A DNA stretch of 64,000 nt from JABIAG01 sp964561995 (GCA_964561995.1 CAZLQZ010000003.1:86604-150603); one strand, 5' to 3'. Counted from the stretch's first letter, positions 7,892 through 16,897 are shown. Notes: generated by a model not told the origin, from the sequence alone. Numbers and translations: made by a program.

Positions 7892-9079
7892 ATGAAAAAG
7901 ATTACTTTGAGCAATGGTTTAGATATTTTTATTAAAAATAGTGCTTCACCAACAGTTACTGTTCAAGTAACAATTAAAACAGGAAGTGCCTATGAATCCA
8001 ATGAAGAAAGGGGTTATTCACATTTTGTAGAACATATGTTATTTGAAGGTACAAAAAATAGAACTAATTTTCAAATCGCTAATGAAATTGAAAAAATAGG
8101 TGGTGAATTAAATGGTGCAACAACTACAGATAGAACATTTTATTACATAAAAGTCCCAAAGAAGTATGCTCAAATTGCTGTCGATATACTTTCAGATATT
8201 TTAATTAATCCATTATTTGGAGAAAAAGAATTCAATAAAGAAAAACAAATAATTTTAAGTGAAATAGATATGTATCATGATGATCCCAAATTGTATCAAT
8301 GGACATTATTAGAAAAAAACTTATTTTCTTCTTCACTTAAATATTCTACAGCAGGTAGTAAAACTTCGATAAAAAATTGTCAAAGAAATGATTTAATTAA
8401 TTATTTCAATAATCATTATTTTGCAGAAAATATTTTTGTTTCAGTTGCTGGCGAAGTTAAGGATCTTAATTTTAACGAGTTTAATAAAATAAAATCAGGA
8501 AAAAGCTCTTTAAAAATTAAAGAACCAGAATTAACCGAAAATATCGATATCATTAAAAAAAGAAATATTCAACAATCTTATCTTATTACAGGATATAAAA
8601 CTGTTTCTAGAAATGATAATGATTCTATAGTTTTTGATATTATTCACGCAATTCTTGGAAGGGGCGCTAGTGGAAAAATTTTCGATGAAATAAGAAATAA
8701 GCGAGGATTGGGTTATGGTGTTTATGTTTTTAATGAATTAGGTAAATATTCTGGCGCTTTTGGTGTGGCAGTTACAACAAAAAAGGAAAATGTAGATCAA
8801 GTTAAAAAAATAATTCGTAATGAAATTTCCAATTTAAAAGATATAACGAAAAAAGATTTGGATGAAGCAAAAGAATATCTTTTGGGAAGAATAGAAATGG
8901 ATTCAGAAGATACTAAAAATCTCACAGAAGATATATCTTTATGGGTTAGTTATTCTAGTGTTAGTAATATGAAACAATACATTCAAAACTTAAAGAAAGT
9001 TACAAAAAAAGACATAGAATTGGTTGTTAAAAAGTACTTTAAAAAACACGTCACAGCCTTAATATCTGAAAGACGATAA
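7892..9079 (+). CDS. M16-family zinc peptidase
   Basis: A 395-residue M16 (mitochondrial processing peptidase/PqqL-like) protein. The inverted zinc motif HFVEH is at 44-48 and the third ligand Glu124 (ILSEIDM) lies the expected 76 residues further on. The C-terminal half has the paired inactive-domain fold with the RGLGYGVY motif that shapes the substrate pocket. ATG at 7892 was chosen because it sits about 25 bases after the TATATA element; an in-frame GTG at 7883 is possible. Single-chain M16 peptidases of this size normally pair as dimers. Confidence 0.88.
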   Translation: MKKITLSNGLDIFIKNSASPTVTVQVTIKTGSAYESNEERGYSHFVEHMLFEGTKNRTNFQIANEIEKIGGELNGATTTDRTFYYIKVPKKYAQIAVDILSDILINPLFGEKEFNKEKQIILSEIDMYHDDPKLYQWTLLEKNLFSSSLKYSTAGSKTSIKNCQRNDLINYFNNHYFAENIFVSVAGEVKDLNFNEFNKIKSGKSSLKIKEPELTENIDIIKKRNIQQSYLITGYKTVSRNDNDSIVFDIIHAILGRGASGKIFDEIRNKRGLGYGVYVFNELGKYSGAFGVAVTTKKENVDQVKKIIRNEISNLKDITKKDLDEAKEYLLGRIEMDSEDTKNLTEDISLWVSYSSVSNMKQYIQNLKKVTKKDIELVVKKYFKKHVTALISERR

Positions 9080-9150
9080 TATATATTAAAAAATCGATAG
9101 ATTTAAATATGCTGGCGTTTTTATTAAATTTGTACTGAGGGACTTATAAA

Positions 9151-9411
9151 ATGGAAGAAGAAAAAAACTTTTCAAAGGACATTATCGGAAAAACCGTGGT
9201 TAGTAAAAATGGTAAAACTTATGGTAATGTTTCAGATGTAGAGTTTGAAACAAGATCAGGAGAATTAATTCATATCATACTTAAAAATCCAACTGTTAAT
9301 GCTGAAAAATTAGAATTAGAAAAAGATCAAGCTGGTCAAATGAAAATACCTTTTTCAGCAGTAATTGCTGTGGGCGACTTTTTAGTAGTTGCCGAAGAAG
9401 ACATCATTTAA
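9151..9411 (+). CDS. PRC-barrel domain protein
   Basis: An 86-residue stand-alone PRC-barrel: GKTVVSKNGKTYGNVSDVEF at 13-32 is the typical first beta hairpin and IPFSAVIAVGDFLVV the last strands. Archaeal PRC-barrel proteins include cell-division adaptors (CdpB-type) and RNA-associated proteins, so the role is open. An upstream GAGGGAC could be a weak Shine-Dalgarno. A second PRC-barrel is at 50592-50864. Confidence 0.8.
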   Translation: MEEEKNFSKDIIGKTVVSKNGKTYGNVSDVEFETRSGELIHIILKNPTVNAEKLELEKDQAGQMKIPFSAVIAVGDFLVVAEEDII

Positions 9412-9503
9412 TAACACAATCTTTTTATAACATTATTTTTTCTAAATTATTATTAAACATTAAAATACTCACATTTTGATGTTATTTTTACGAAGTTAAA
9501 AAA

Positions 9504-10454
9504 ATGGAACATTCTATCTGGATTGAAAAATATAGGCCCGGAAGTTTTGAAGAGATTAAAGGACAAAAGCAAATTGTTCAAAGAATTAAAGCGTTAGTTG
9601 AAAAACAAAATCTTCCACATTTATTATTTACAGGTCCTGCAGGAGTAGGAAAAACTACTCTATCTATTGTTATTGCCAAAGAATTATTTAAAGATACGTG
9701 GAGAGAAAATTTTCTTGAATTGAATGCATCTGATGAAAGAGGTATTGATGTAGTTAGAAGTAAGGTAAAGGACTTTGCAAGAACCAAATCAATAGGTGAT
9801 GTACCATTTAAAGTGATTTATTTAGATGAATCTGATGCTTTAACAAAAGAAGCACAACAAGCTTTGAGAAGAACTATGGAAAACTATACTCAAAATTGTA
9901 GATTTATTTTAGCAGCTAATTATTCTTCAAAAATTATAGATCCAATACAATCAAGATGTGCAGCATTTAGATTTAGACCATTAGATAAAGAAGAAATAAT
10001 TTCTTTGATTGATTTTATTGCAATTAAAGAATCTTTAACAGTTGATGATAAAGCAAAAGAGGCATTATTTAATGTAAGTCGTGGTGATTGTAGGAAGTTA
10101 GAAAATACAATGCAAAGTTGCTCATCAATTTCACCAAATATAACTGAAGAACTTATTTACAGTTTAGCAAGTTTTGCTAATCCTGAAGAGATAAAATTAG
10201 TTCTTAATTCTGCCTTAAATAGTGATTTTGAGACTGCTAGAAACGATTTATTGAAAACAATGTTAAAGTATGGGTTATCTGGAACAGACGTCATAAAACA
10301 AATTCAAAGTGAAATTTGGAATCTTGAAATAGAAGATAAGAAAAAAGTTGAACTTATTGATAAGTGTGGTGAAATTGAATTTAGATTGGTAGAAGGTTCA
10401 GATGAGTTTATTCAACTTGAAAGTCTTTTAGCCCACATTATGATTTCTAAATAA
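9504..10454 (+). CDS. rfcS: Replication factor C small subunit
   Basis: A 316-residue clamp-loader AAA+ subunit that opens PCNA at primer ends. Visible are the RFC box EKYRP (8-12), Walker A GPAGVGKT (44-51), Walker B LDESD (107-111) and the arginine-finger SRC motif (150-152), followed by the lid and the C-terminal collar. Length is normal. Its last 54 bp (10401-10454, encoding DEFIQLESLLAHIMISK) are repeated downstream at 10512-10565 in differently coded form around a 57-bp insert. The present 3' end may therefore be a replacement. Confidence 0.95.
   Translation: MEHSIWIEKYRPGSFEEIKGQKQIVQRIKALVEKQNLPHLLFTGPAGVGKTTLSIVIAKELFKDTWRENFLELNASDERGIDVVRSKVKDFARTKSIGDVPFKVIYLDESDALTKEAQQALRRTMENYTQNCRFILAANYSSKIIDPIQSRCAAFRFRPLDKEEIISLIDFIAIKESLTVDDKAKEALFNVSRGDCRKLENTMQSCSSISPNITEELIYSLASFANPEEIKLVLNSALNSDFETARNDLLKTMLKYGLSGTDVIKQIQSEIWNLEIEDKKKVELIDKCGEIEFRLVEGSDEFIQLESLLAHIMISK
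10401..10454 (+). repeat. rfcS 3' end, direct repeat copy 1
   Basis: The functional last 18 codons of rfcS including the stop. The sequence at 10512-10565 matches 46 of 54 bases and encodes the same peptide except Glu to Asp. Most differences are synonymous, including AGT versus TCT for Ser. Confidence 0.92.
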
Positions 10455-10511
10455 GTTGTGCTATACGAATCTTTGAGTATAGTACTTCGGAAGCTACTCA
10501 CGAAACTGTAG
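10455..10511 (+). ncRNA. 57-bp structured insert with shared motif
   Basis: The insert sits exactly between the two copies of the rfcS tail. GTGCTATAC (10458-10466) and GTATAGTAC (10477-10485) form a 9-bp hairpin with one G-U pair and a 10-base loop. This is followed by TTCGGAAG, then CTAC-loop-GTAG with the loop holding ACGAAACT. From 10483 to 10511, 26 of 29 bases match 4768-4796, and there too the motif follows a hairpin and ends just before a direct repeat. It may be an RNA element in the rfcS 3' UTR, a small mobile element, or both. Confidence 0.6.
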
Positions 10512-10565
10512 GATGATTTTATTCAACTTGAATCTTTACTTGCCCATATTATGATTTCTAAATAA
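10512..10565 (+). repeat. Displaced rfcS 3' end, direct repeat copy 2
   Basis: A non-functional, in-phase copy of the rfcS C-terminal codons (DDFIQLESLLAHIMISK and stop) with no start codon or upstream gene. The pattern of codon changes with conserved peptide indicates that it once coded in a related rfcS allele. Confidence 0.85.
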
Positions 10566-10615
10566 TTGATTGATAAATAATAATATTTAAGTATCAGTAC
10601 TTTTAATATTCATTT

Positions 10616-11200
10616 ATGAATATATTAAATTTTTTAAAAAGAAATAAACGAGTTGCTTTATCTTTAGTTTTAGGTGAAATATTAAGTCTTTCAGCAGCAA
10701 CTGATCACTATATCAATAATTTAACCATAAAAGGTCCTGTTACTATTAAAAAAATACCTATTATAGAAATGAAAACTAAATCTGCTCCAAAAGAAAAAAA
10801 GGTTCAAAAAAGACAAGAAAAACTAATCAAAGAAATTCCAGATGAACCCGTGAATAATGAAGATGAATTTGCTTTAATTAAAATAAAAGGTATGATTGAA
10901 GATATGCTTAAAAATTTGTCAAAATTAAAAAAAAAGTTTGAACACTTAAATGATGATGGTTCTTCTAATTCAAAAGATTATAGGCTGGCTGCTAAGAAAT
11001 TTTATAATTTTTCTAAAAGATATCAAATTATAATAGATGTGGTCGAATCTCTTAATCTTGATGATTACAAAAAAAAGATAATTGTTAGTTATTGTCAAAG
11101 AGAAATGAAAAAAGTTCATCAAATTGGTGATTCTTATCAAATTCAATATATTATAATTACTAGAATTATTAAAAATAATCGTTTAAGTTTTAAAAGATAA
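10616..11200 (+). CDS. Hypothetical protein with N-terminal signal-like helix
   Basis: 194 residues, no family recognised. The N-terminus has basic residues (KRNKR, 8-12) then a modestly hydrophobic stretch to about 28 ending SLSAA, which could be a signal peptide or anchor. The central part (about 50-75) is rich in Lys/Glu and likely disordered. Residues 85-194 look alpha-helical, with LKNLSKLKKKFEHL giving coiled-coil spacing. It follows the duplicated rfcS tail, and its TATA box may overlap that region (AATATTTAAGTA near 10582). Confidence 0.6.
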   Translation: MNILNFLKRNKRVALSLVLGEILSLSAATDHYINNLTIKGPVTIKKIPIIEMKTKSAPKEKKVQKRQEKLIKEIPDEPVNNEDEFALIKIKGMIEDMLKNLSKLKKKFEHLNDDGSSNSKDYRLAAKKFYNFSKRYQIIIDVVESLNLDDYKKKIIVSYCQREMKKVHQIGDSYQIQYIIITRIIKNNRLSFKR

Positions 11201-11223
11201 TAAAATTAAATAAAAAAAATAAT

Positions 11224-12132
11224 TTATTCTGCACTTTTAATTGTTATTGAAGTTGAAATGTCGTCTTTAATGCCATAACCTAATGAAATTGTTATAGTTC
11301 TTTCAAAGTCTGTTTCTGAATTTGGTTCAAAAGAACACCTAACATTCTTTTTATTTTCAATTAAAGTAACAGTTCCATCTTCTCTTAATCCTGCACAACT
11401 AATATCATCTAATCCTGTAACTTCTACTGTTACAACATCTTCTTGACTTCTTACATCTTCACATTCGGTAGATTCTTTGTAAATCCCACCAACTGCACCT
11501 AAATTTTCAATAGTAAATTCAAAATCAATTTTATTTGCTCCAGCAGATTTTTCAGTAATTGAACTAATTTGTATTGGTCCTCCTGAGCTGTATGCAGTTT
11601 TCATTTCACTTACTTTACATACTTGACTATTATCTTTTAAAACGTTTTTAACGATGCATAAGTCTGCTACAACAGTTGTTTTATAATCATAACAAATATT
11701 TGCTACAATTGGTCTTTTTACAGAAGCTCCAACAACATTTCCTTCATAATTTAAGTTTTGAATATTAATTTCAGTTAAAGTTCCTTCTACTCTATTTCCA
11801 GAAGTATCTTTTTTTGATCCTGTTAAATCTTCTCTTGGATTATTTACAAAGTCAGACTGACTTTTACTAAATTCTTGTGGGTCGATTCCTAAAATAGTAA
11901 TTTTTGCATCTGAAGCTGCTACATCCGCTTCTCCCATGTTTTCAATTTGTAAAGCAATTTCAAAAGGGTATTCTCCTTGATCAAAAACTTCAGATGGCGG
12001 AGCGCCTTCAATAAAACTCATTCTTAATCCTGTTGTTCCACCCAAAAAAGGATTTGTGGTATCAACTTCATTGTTTCCTCCACATCCTACTAAAAATAAA
12101 CATATTGCTATAACAAAGATAATTTTTTTCAT
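11224..12132 (-). CDS. Surface lipoprotein, paralogue 3
   Basis: A 302-residue predicted lipoprotein: MKKIIFVIAICLFLVGC ends in a lipobox with Cys at residue 17. The ectodomain is beta-rich and shares a pattern with the two upstream paralogues. The pattern includes SFIEGAPPSEVFDQGEY followed by ALQIENMGEAD, then ICYDYKT..DLC, then a final strand pair ISLGYGIKDDISTSITI. This looks like two tandem Ig-like domains with conserved Cys pairs. ATG at 12132 was chosen over the upstream TTG because GGGGT lies 7 bases before it. It is last of the surface operon running 16857 to 11224. Confidence 0.75.
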   Translation of the reverse strand: MKKIIFVIAICLFLVGCGGNNEVDTTNPFLGGTTGLRMSFIEGAPPSEVFDQGEYPFEIALQIENMGEADVAASDAKITILGIDPQEFSKSQSDFVNNPREDLTGSKKDTSGNRVEGTLTEINIQNLNYEGNVVGASVKRPIVANICYDYKTTVVADLCIVKNVLKDNSQVCKVSEMKTAYSSGGPIQISSITEKSAGANKIDFEFTIENLGAVGGIYKESTECEDVRSQEDVVTVEVTGLDDISCAGLREDGTVTLIENKKNVRCSFEPNSETDFERTITISLGYGIKDDISTSITIKSAE

Positions 12133-12142
12133 TTTTATACCC

Positions 12143-12659
12143 CTAATCAATTCTTTTTATTGTAATTTTTTTAGTTACTGAGTCTTTGTAATTATAACCT
12201 AATTGAACTCCTAATGATGTTTTATAAGAAGGTTCATCTTCATCTAAACCATCATAAACACAAGTAAGTGTTCCAGTTCCACCAATTAATCTTATATATT
12301 CGCTCGGAGTACAATCCATTTCTTCATCTCCTAAATAAACATCTAAGACTTCTACAACATCTTTATCGGACCTAGCAGGGTTTAAACAATCGTCCAAATC
12401 ACCCTTAAAAACACTTCCTCTTCCAGGATTAGTAATTTTAATTGTGAACCTTACTTTACCTTTTAAATCTTCTTGAGTAACGGAAGAAACGGCAATGGGT
12501 GCTGCTTGTCCTCCTGTCCCTCCAATTGATCCCGTATTACATGTATCTTCATCATTTTCTGTAGGATTTGGATCAATACAAACATCCAATGGGGCTAAAG
12601 TTTCATATTCATAACAGGCAGTGACTCTTATATCTTGAGGTAATGAGTCTGCATCTTCA
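12143..12659 (-). CDS. Surface lipoprotein, paralogue 2, 5' part lost in gap
   Basis: The C-terminal 171 residues of a second family member. It begins within the gap and aligns with the neighbours from the CYEYETLAPLDVC segment onward, ending SLGVQLGYNYKDSVTKKITI. By comparison with the 302-residue paralogue, about 125 N-terminal residues, including signal peptide and lipobox, are missing. The gap therefore hides real sequence and the gene is probably intact in the organism. Confidence 0.7.
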
Positions 12660-12759
12660 NNNNNNNNNNNNNNNNNNNNNNNNNNNNNNNNNNNNNNNNN
12701 NNNNNNNNNNNNNNNNNNNNNNNNNNNNNNNNNNNNNNNNNNNNNNNNNNNNNNNNNNN
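12660..12759. other. Assembly gap (100 N)
   Basis: Exactly 100 Ns, the usual placeholder length. Homology to the paralogues implies the missing DNA holds roughly the last 30 codons of one lipoprotein gene and the first 125 codons of the next, so the true gap is nearer 0.5 kb. Tandem repeats of similar genes probably broke the assembly. Any reading frame that crosses the Ns is an artefact. Confidence 0.95.
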
Positions 12760-13547
12760 TCATAGAATTCATTTCCTTCTTGAACTTGTTCAATTGTTAA
12801 TTGGGTCTTTGTACAAGTTAATTGGTCATGTCCTAAATATATTGTGCTAGCATCTATTTGTCCAATTTCATCTTTTGTTAGTCCTTGGGATGAACATGCT
12901 TTTTCATATGAACTTTTTTTAACAACTTTTCCATCCCCAATATTTTTAATTTCGAATTGAAAAACAGGAACAATTCCTTCTTCTCTTGGTACCATTGTTG
13001 GGGTTATTTTTGAAACAACAACTGGAGCTCCTTGCCCCCCCCAAAAAGAAATACTTTTTGATGGGCAAATACTTGGTTTGTCTTCTTTTTGTCCTAGTAC
13101 ATCTGGATCAATACAAACTGCTGTTGAAAGAACAGTTTTATATGGGTAACAAAAATTTATTTTCAAATTAGTTTTTTGTTTTTCTGAAGCTAGAATTTTT
13201 TTAGTTTCTGTTTCAATAATTTTAAGTATTTTTTCACCTTTTGGATCTAATTGACTTTTACCTTCTAAATCTAAGTTAAATGCGTTATCAAAATCTTCAA
13301 ACAATCTTCTTTCGGTAGTTACAACAATTTTTCCTTTTTCAATATTTTCCGCACCCTTATTTTGAATTTGTAACCCGATGGTTAATAATGTATTCTCATA
13401 AACTTCATCTGGTGGGGCATCTTTTAAAAATTCAATAATCATGCCTTTTTCGCCTTGGTGTGGATTGAAATCTGTTGATGTCCCTCCTCCTGTGCAAGCT
13501 GTTAATATTAATAATAATGTTGTTAATGTAATTATGATTTTTTTCAT
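12760..13547 (-). CDS. Surface lipoprotein, paralogue 1, 3' part lost in gap
   Basis: 262 residues visible before the gap. MKKIIITLTTLLLILTAC is a lipoprotein signal with the lipobox Cys at 18. The ectodomain repeats the family pattern: EFLKDAPPDEVYENTLL, GLQIQNKGAENI, INFCYPYKT..AVC, and a second domain with Cys pairs. Its start overlaps the stop of the upstream 704-residue gene (TAATG), indicating translational coupling. About 30 C-terminal residues are missing in the gap. Confidence 0.75.
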
Positions 13548-15661
13548 TATGATGCCTCTATTGTTTTTGCTCTACAGGCTTCTGAAACTGGTGCCCATTT
13601 ACATCTTGAAGTGTTTTCTTTATTATTGCAACTGTTTTCATCTTTATTTGCTTTACAAAATGTATCTATTTCCGATTGTGTATCTCCTCTACAATTTGTT
13701 CCTTTTTTAATTTTATTTCCCGAAGGTCTACATTCACATTGTGTTACTGAACAAATTTTTAATTCATCAGTTAACCATTCAATAATTTCTTGTTTTCTAA
13801 TTTCAATACTTTCACTTTCTATAACTTCATATTTATATATGACAATTACTTGAAAAAAATCAGTTGTAATATCGCTGTTTAAATCTAAAATTTTAGACTC
13901 TTCTAAATCTAAATCGCAAGTTAAAGTAATTCTTTTTCCTGTTGCAAGGTTGGTATTTCTTGCGTCTCTTAAAAAATTGTTTTGATTATCTTCGTAAATC
14001 AATTCTTTTTTATTTCCGTCATTTACTGAGAAAGGAGCATTACATGCTCTTACTTTAATTCCTTCGGGTATAATTAATGAGATTTTTTCAAAATGATCAA
14101 TAATTCCTTCACCTGTATTTTCTAATCTAAATCCTATTTTGACTGCTCTACCCGCATTAACTAGTAGGGGAGTTTGATCAATAAATGATTCTAAAAATTG
14201 AATTGAAACTGGGCCCGGCGTATATTGTGGAGTTTGTTCTTCGAATTCATAATCTGTTGTTTTTAATTCAATAAATTTGCTTTCACTAACAAATTCTTTT
14301 TTTGCATATGCAGCGGTTATGAATTTAAAATCTGCTTTCATATAAATTGTTCTTTGTGCTATATTATTTTTCATTTCAGAATTAGTCAATCTAATTGAAT
14401 TTTCTCCTTCACTTGCAAATTCACAAGTTAAAGGTGTAAAACTATCTTCAATAATTTCAAATCTTTCTGTTTTTGGAGTAACAATTCCTACTTCATTTTT
14501 GTTAGTTGAACATTTAATGTTTATAGTTCCTATGTCACAAGTTTCATCAACAATTTCACAAATATTTGGATTAAGTGCCCTTCCAGAAAGTATTCCAGAC
14601 ATAAAAATATCTTGGTCTTTAATAAAATAATAATCTGGTTTTTCTATGTCAATTTTAAGTCCTAATTCTTTATTAGCATATTGGTCAACTTCTCCAGCGA
14701 AGGTTTGTCCAGTTGTGGCGGCAATGTATTGTTGCTGCCATAAATTGTTTCCTTTTTCAAATATTGATTGAATCAAACCTGCGAATTTGTTGAATAGTTT
14801 CCATATTCCACCTTCTTGCCACCATAATGTTGCATTTGATATACTTTTACCCAGGCTTGCTGCTACTTTTTCTCCTGTAAAAATTAAACTGATTCCTATT
14901 AATAAAGCTAAAATAAAAAATACTATGAGAATTTTTCCGCTCTTTCCTCCTGTCATTTGATTAAATACTACTTTCAGATTTGATTTTTCTTTTGAAGGTT
15001 TTCTCATTGATTGAATTCTTGCTTTGCTATCTTCTACTCCCGATTCATTTCCCTGATAAGCTTTCAAAGCTTTCCAAGTAACAATTGTATATACTGGAAT
15101 AAAATCTAAAAAAGGAATATATTCTATCCATGTTGCCGGAATATCTAATTTTAATATTTTGCCTATAATTGGTATGTCTCGAACGGTTATTGCTTTGTAA
15201 TATGGCCCCAATAGCCCCATCATTACAACTTGCATAACTGTATCTCCTATTCCTGCTTCGCCTAATTCACTAACTCCTAATGTTCCAATCGCAACGATGT
15301 TTTCAAAGACATTGAAAATATCGTAGGCCAATGCAATTATAAAAGCAATAAAAACTTTTAATTTTCCAGAATTCGAAACACTTCCTTTTTGAAATGTTTG
15401 TGTATTTTCTTTTTTTTCTGAAGCCCTCATTTGAGCTTCAGCGGCTCTTCTTTGTGCACGTGCTGTTGCAATTTCTTCTTGAGCTATATTATGTTGATCG
15501 GCAACATTGCTTCTTTCATTTGAATTAATTGTATTTCCATGAAAGATGTCATGTTCTTGTCTTTGTTTTTTAATTTCAACATTTAATTTTTGTTTAGACT
15601 TATCAGTAAATCCTTTTCTTTTCATATATTGTTCTAAGATTGAATCAATTGGACTAGCCAT
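13547..15661 (-). CDS. Large polytopic membrane protein with Ig-like ectodomain
   Basis: 704 residues, no named family recognised. The N-terminal 100 residues are cytoplasmic and charged, with an Ala/Arg/Glu helix (EEIATARAQRRAAEAQMRAS, about 62-81). Hydrophobic segments follow at about 104-130, 140-155, 180-195 and 243-262. The rest is a large predicted external part. Within it, VSIQFLESFIDQTPLLVNAG and GFRLENTGEGII repeat the pattern of the downstream lipoproteins, so they share a fold. The last 65 residues are Cys-rich (11 Cys), likely disulfide-bonded. Start and stop are tightly spaced with both neighbours. Confidence 0.72.
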   Translation of the reverse strand: MASPIDSILEQYMKRKGFTDKSKQKLNVEIKKQRQEHDIFHGNTINSNERSNVADQHNIAQEEIATARAQRRAAEAQMRASEKKENTQTFQKGSVSNSGKLKVFIAFIIALAYDIFNVFENIVAIGTLGVSELGEAGIGDTVMQVVMMGLLGPYYKAITVRDIPIIGKILKLDIPATWIEYIPFLDFIPVYTIVTWKALKAYQGNESGVEDSKARIQSMRKPSKEKSNLKVVFNQMTGGKSGKILIVFFILALLIGISLIFTGEKVAASLGKSISNATLWWQEGGIWKLFNKFAGLIQSIFEKGNNLWQQQYIAATTGQTFAGEVDQYANKELGLKIDIEKPDYYFIKDQDIFMSGILSGRALNPNICEIVDETCDIGTINIKCSTNKNEVGIVTPKTERFEIIEDSFTPLTCEFASEGENSIRLTNSEMKNNIAQRTIYMKADFKFITAAYAKKEFVSESKFIELKTTDYEFEEQTPQYTPGPVSIQFLESFIDQTPLLVNAGRAVKIGFRLENTGEGIIDHFEKISLIIPEGIKVRACNAPFSVNDGNKKELIYEDNQNNFLRDARNTNLATGKRITLTCDLDLEESKILDLNSDITTDFFQVIVIYKYEVIESESIEIRKQEIIEWLTDELKICSVTQCECRPSGNKIKKGTNCRGDTQSEIDTFCKANKDENSCNNKENTSRCKWAPVSEACRAKTIEAS

Positions 15662-15663
15662 AT

Positions 15664-16857
15664 TTAATCGTCTACTTCCTGAATTTCAACTTTAAATTTA
15701 ATTACATCGACGTCTGTTTCAGGCACAAGTCTAATTACATTGTTTCCCTTTTGTAAGTATTCATCAACTATTTTAGTAAATTGTTCTTCTCGTTGATATA
15801 CTCCAAAATTTCTGTTGTTAATTGTAACTTTTAAGTTGATATATTTGTCTTCAGGAACTAGGAAATCTATTGTCATGTTTGCAAAATAATCTATATCTTC
15901 AATATCTTCCCATTGATCATCGTCTATGTTAAAGAAGTAAGTAGGCAACACTTGTTCTTCTAATTCTGTTTTAATTAAAATTCTATCTACCAAATAAGTT
16001 CCTTTTTCAGTTTCAAATTTTAAAGTGTTAACTCCTTCTTGTAAATAAGCTGGTGGAACGATAATGGAATTTAAAACTTTACAATCCGGTATAGCTGAAA
16101 ATAATAAATTATTATTTAATAAAATTTCCAACTTTCCTATATTTATTGTTTCACATTCTGGAACAAATTTAATATTTGCAGATTCAATATTAGTTCGACT
16201 TTTAGGAATAAAAAATACTTCTTCAGTTTTTAATCCAGAAATATCTGTAACATCTCCAAACAATTTTATATTTTCAAAAGAATATTGATTACTTGACCAA
16301 AATGCTAATCCTACTGAAGATGTTGAAAATTCAAGTACATTTTTTCCAGATTTCAATCTTTCTTTTGATAAAATCACTGGGTCTGCACTATATTTATCGA
16401 GTTCCTTTTCATAAATTACATAATCATTTAATTTTATAACCAGAATTCCTTCTCTTTTAACAGCATTAAATGATAATATTAAATTATTCACTGTATCTTT
16501 GTTATCAACTTCAAATTCAATTTCTTTAGGTTTTTTAGCGAACCAGCCATTTTTGATAATAAAGGGATTTTCTTCTTTAATAATTTCTGCATCTGTAACA
16601 CTTGCAAGATTTAAAGTTGGAACATTATATTCATATTCACTTCTTCCTTCTTCACTTAAACTTCCAGGTTCTTCTTCTAGTATTAAATCTTTATCACTTG
16701 ATGATAATCTTCTTGAACTACTACCACTACTTGAACTCTCTAAATCTAATATGTCTTGTCTATCCGATTCAGGAATTAATAATATGTAAAGAATAAGTAG
16801 TACAGTAAAAATAAATACCAAAACTGCAGCAGCATCAGCAGCACCTTTTTTGTTCAT
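15664..16857 (-). CDS. Signal-anchored surface protein with pilin-like N-terminus
   Basis: 397 residues. MNKKGAADAAAVLVFIFTVLLILYILLIP resembles a class III (type IV pilin-like) signal segment: basic start, KKGA, then one hydrophobic helix. A Ser-rich linker (about 40-55) leads to a beta-rich ectodomain with repeating units of the kind LILSFNAVKREGILVIKLND and NIGKLEILLNNNLLFS. ATG at 16857 is preferred over an upstream GTG because AGGGTGAT sits 5 bases before it. First gene of the surface operon, divergent from pelota. Confidence 0.72.
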   Translation of the reverse strand: MNKKGAADAAAVLVFIFTVLLILYILLIPESDRQDILDLESSSSGSSSRRLSSSDKDLILEEEPGSLSEEGRSEYEYNVPTLNLASVTDAEIIKEENPFIIKNGWFAKKPKEIEFEVDNKDTVNNLILSFNAVKREGILVIKLNDYVIYEKELDKYSADPVILSKERLKSGKNVLEFSTSSVGLAFWSSNQYSFENIKLFGDVTDISGLKTEEVFFIPKSRTNIESANIKFVPECETINIGKLEILLNNNLLFSAIPDCKVLNSIIVPPAYLQEGVNTLKFETEKGTYLVDRILIKTELEEQVLPTYFFNIDDDQWEDIEDIDYFANMTIDFLVPEDKYINLKVTINNRNFGVYQREEQFTKIVDEYLQKGNNVIRLVPETDVDVIKFKVEIQEVDD

Positions 16858-16897
16858 GAATATCACCCTTTTATTTATGACTAAAAAATAATTAACT

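Noticed and set aside
12143..12793. Continuous reading frames through the N run
   Set aside because: The frames cross unknown bases; start codons placed beyond the Ns in other frames are coincidental.
16499..16796. Plus-strand hydrophobic frames opposite the surface operon
   Set aside because: Antisense shadows of AT-rich coding sequence; no ribosome site or promoter.
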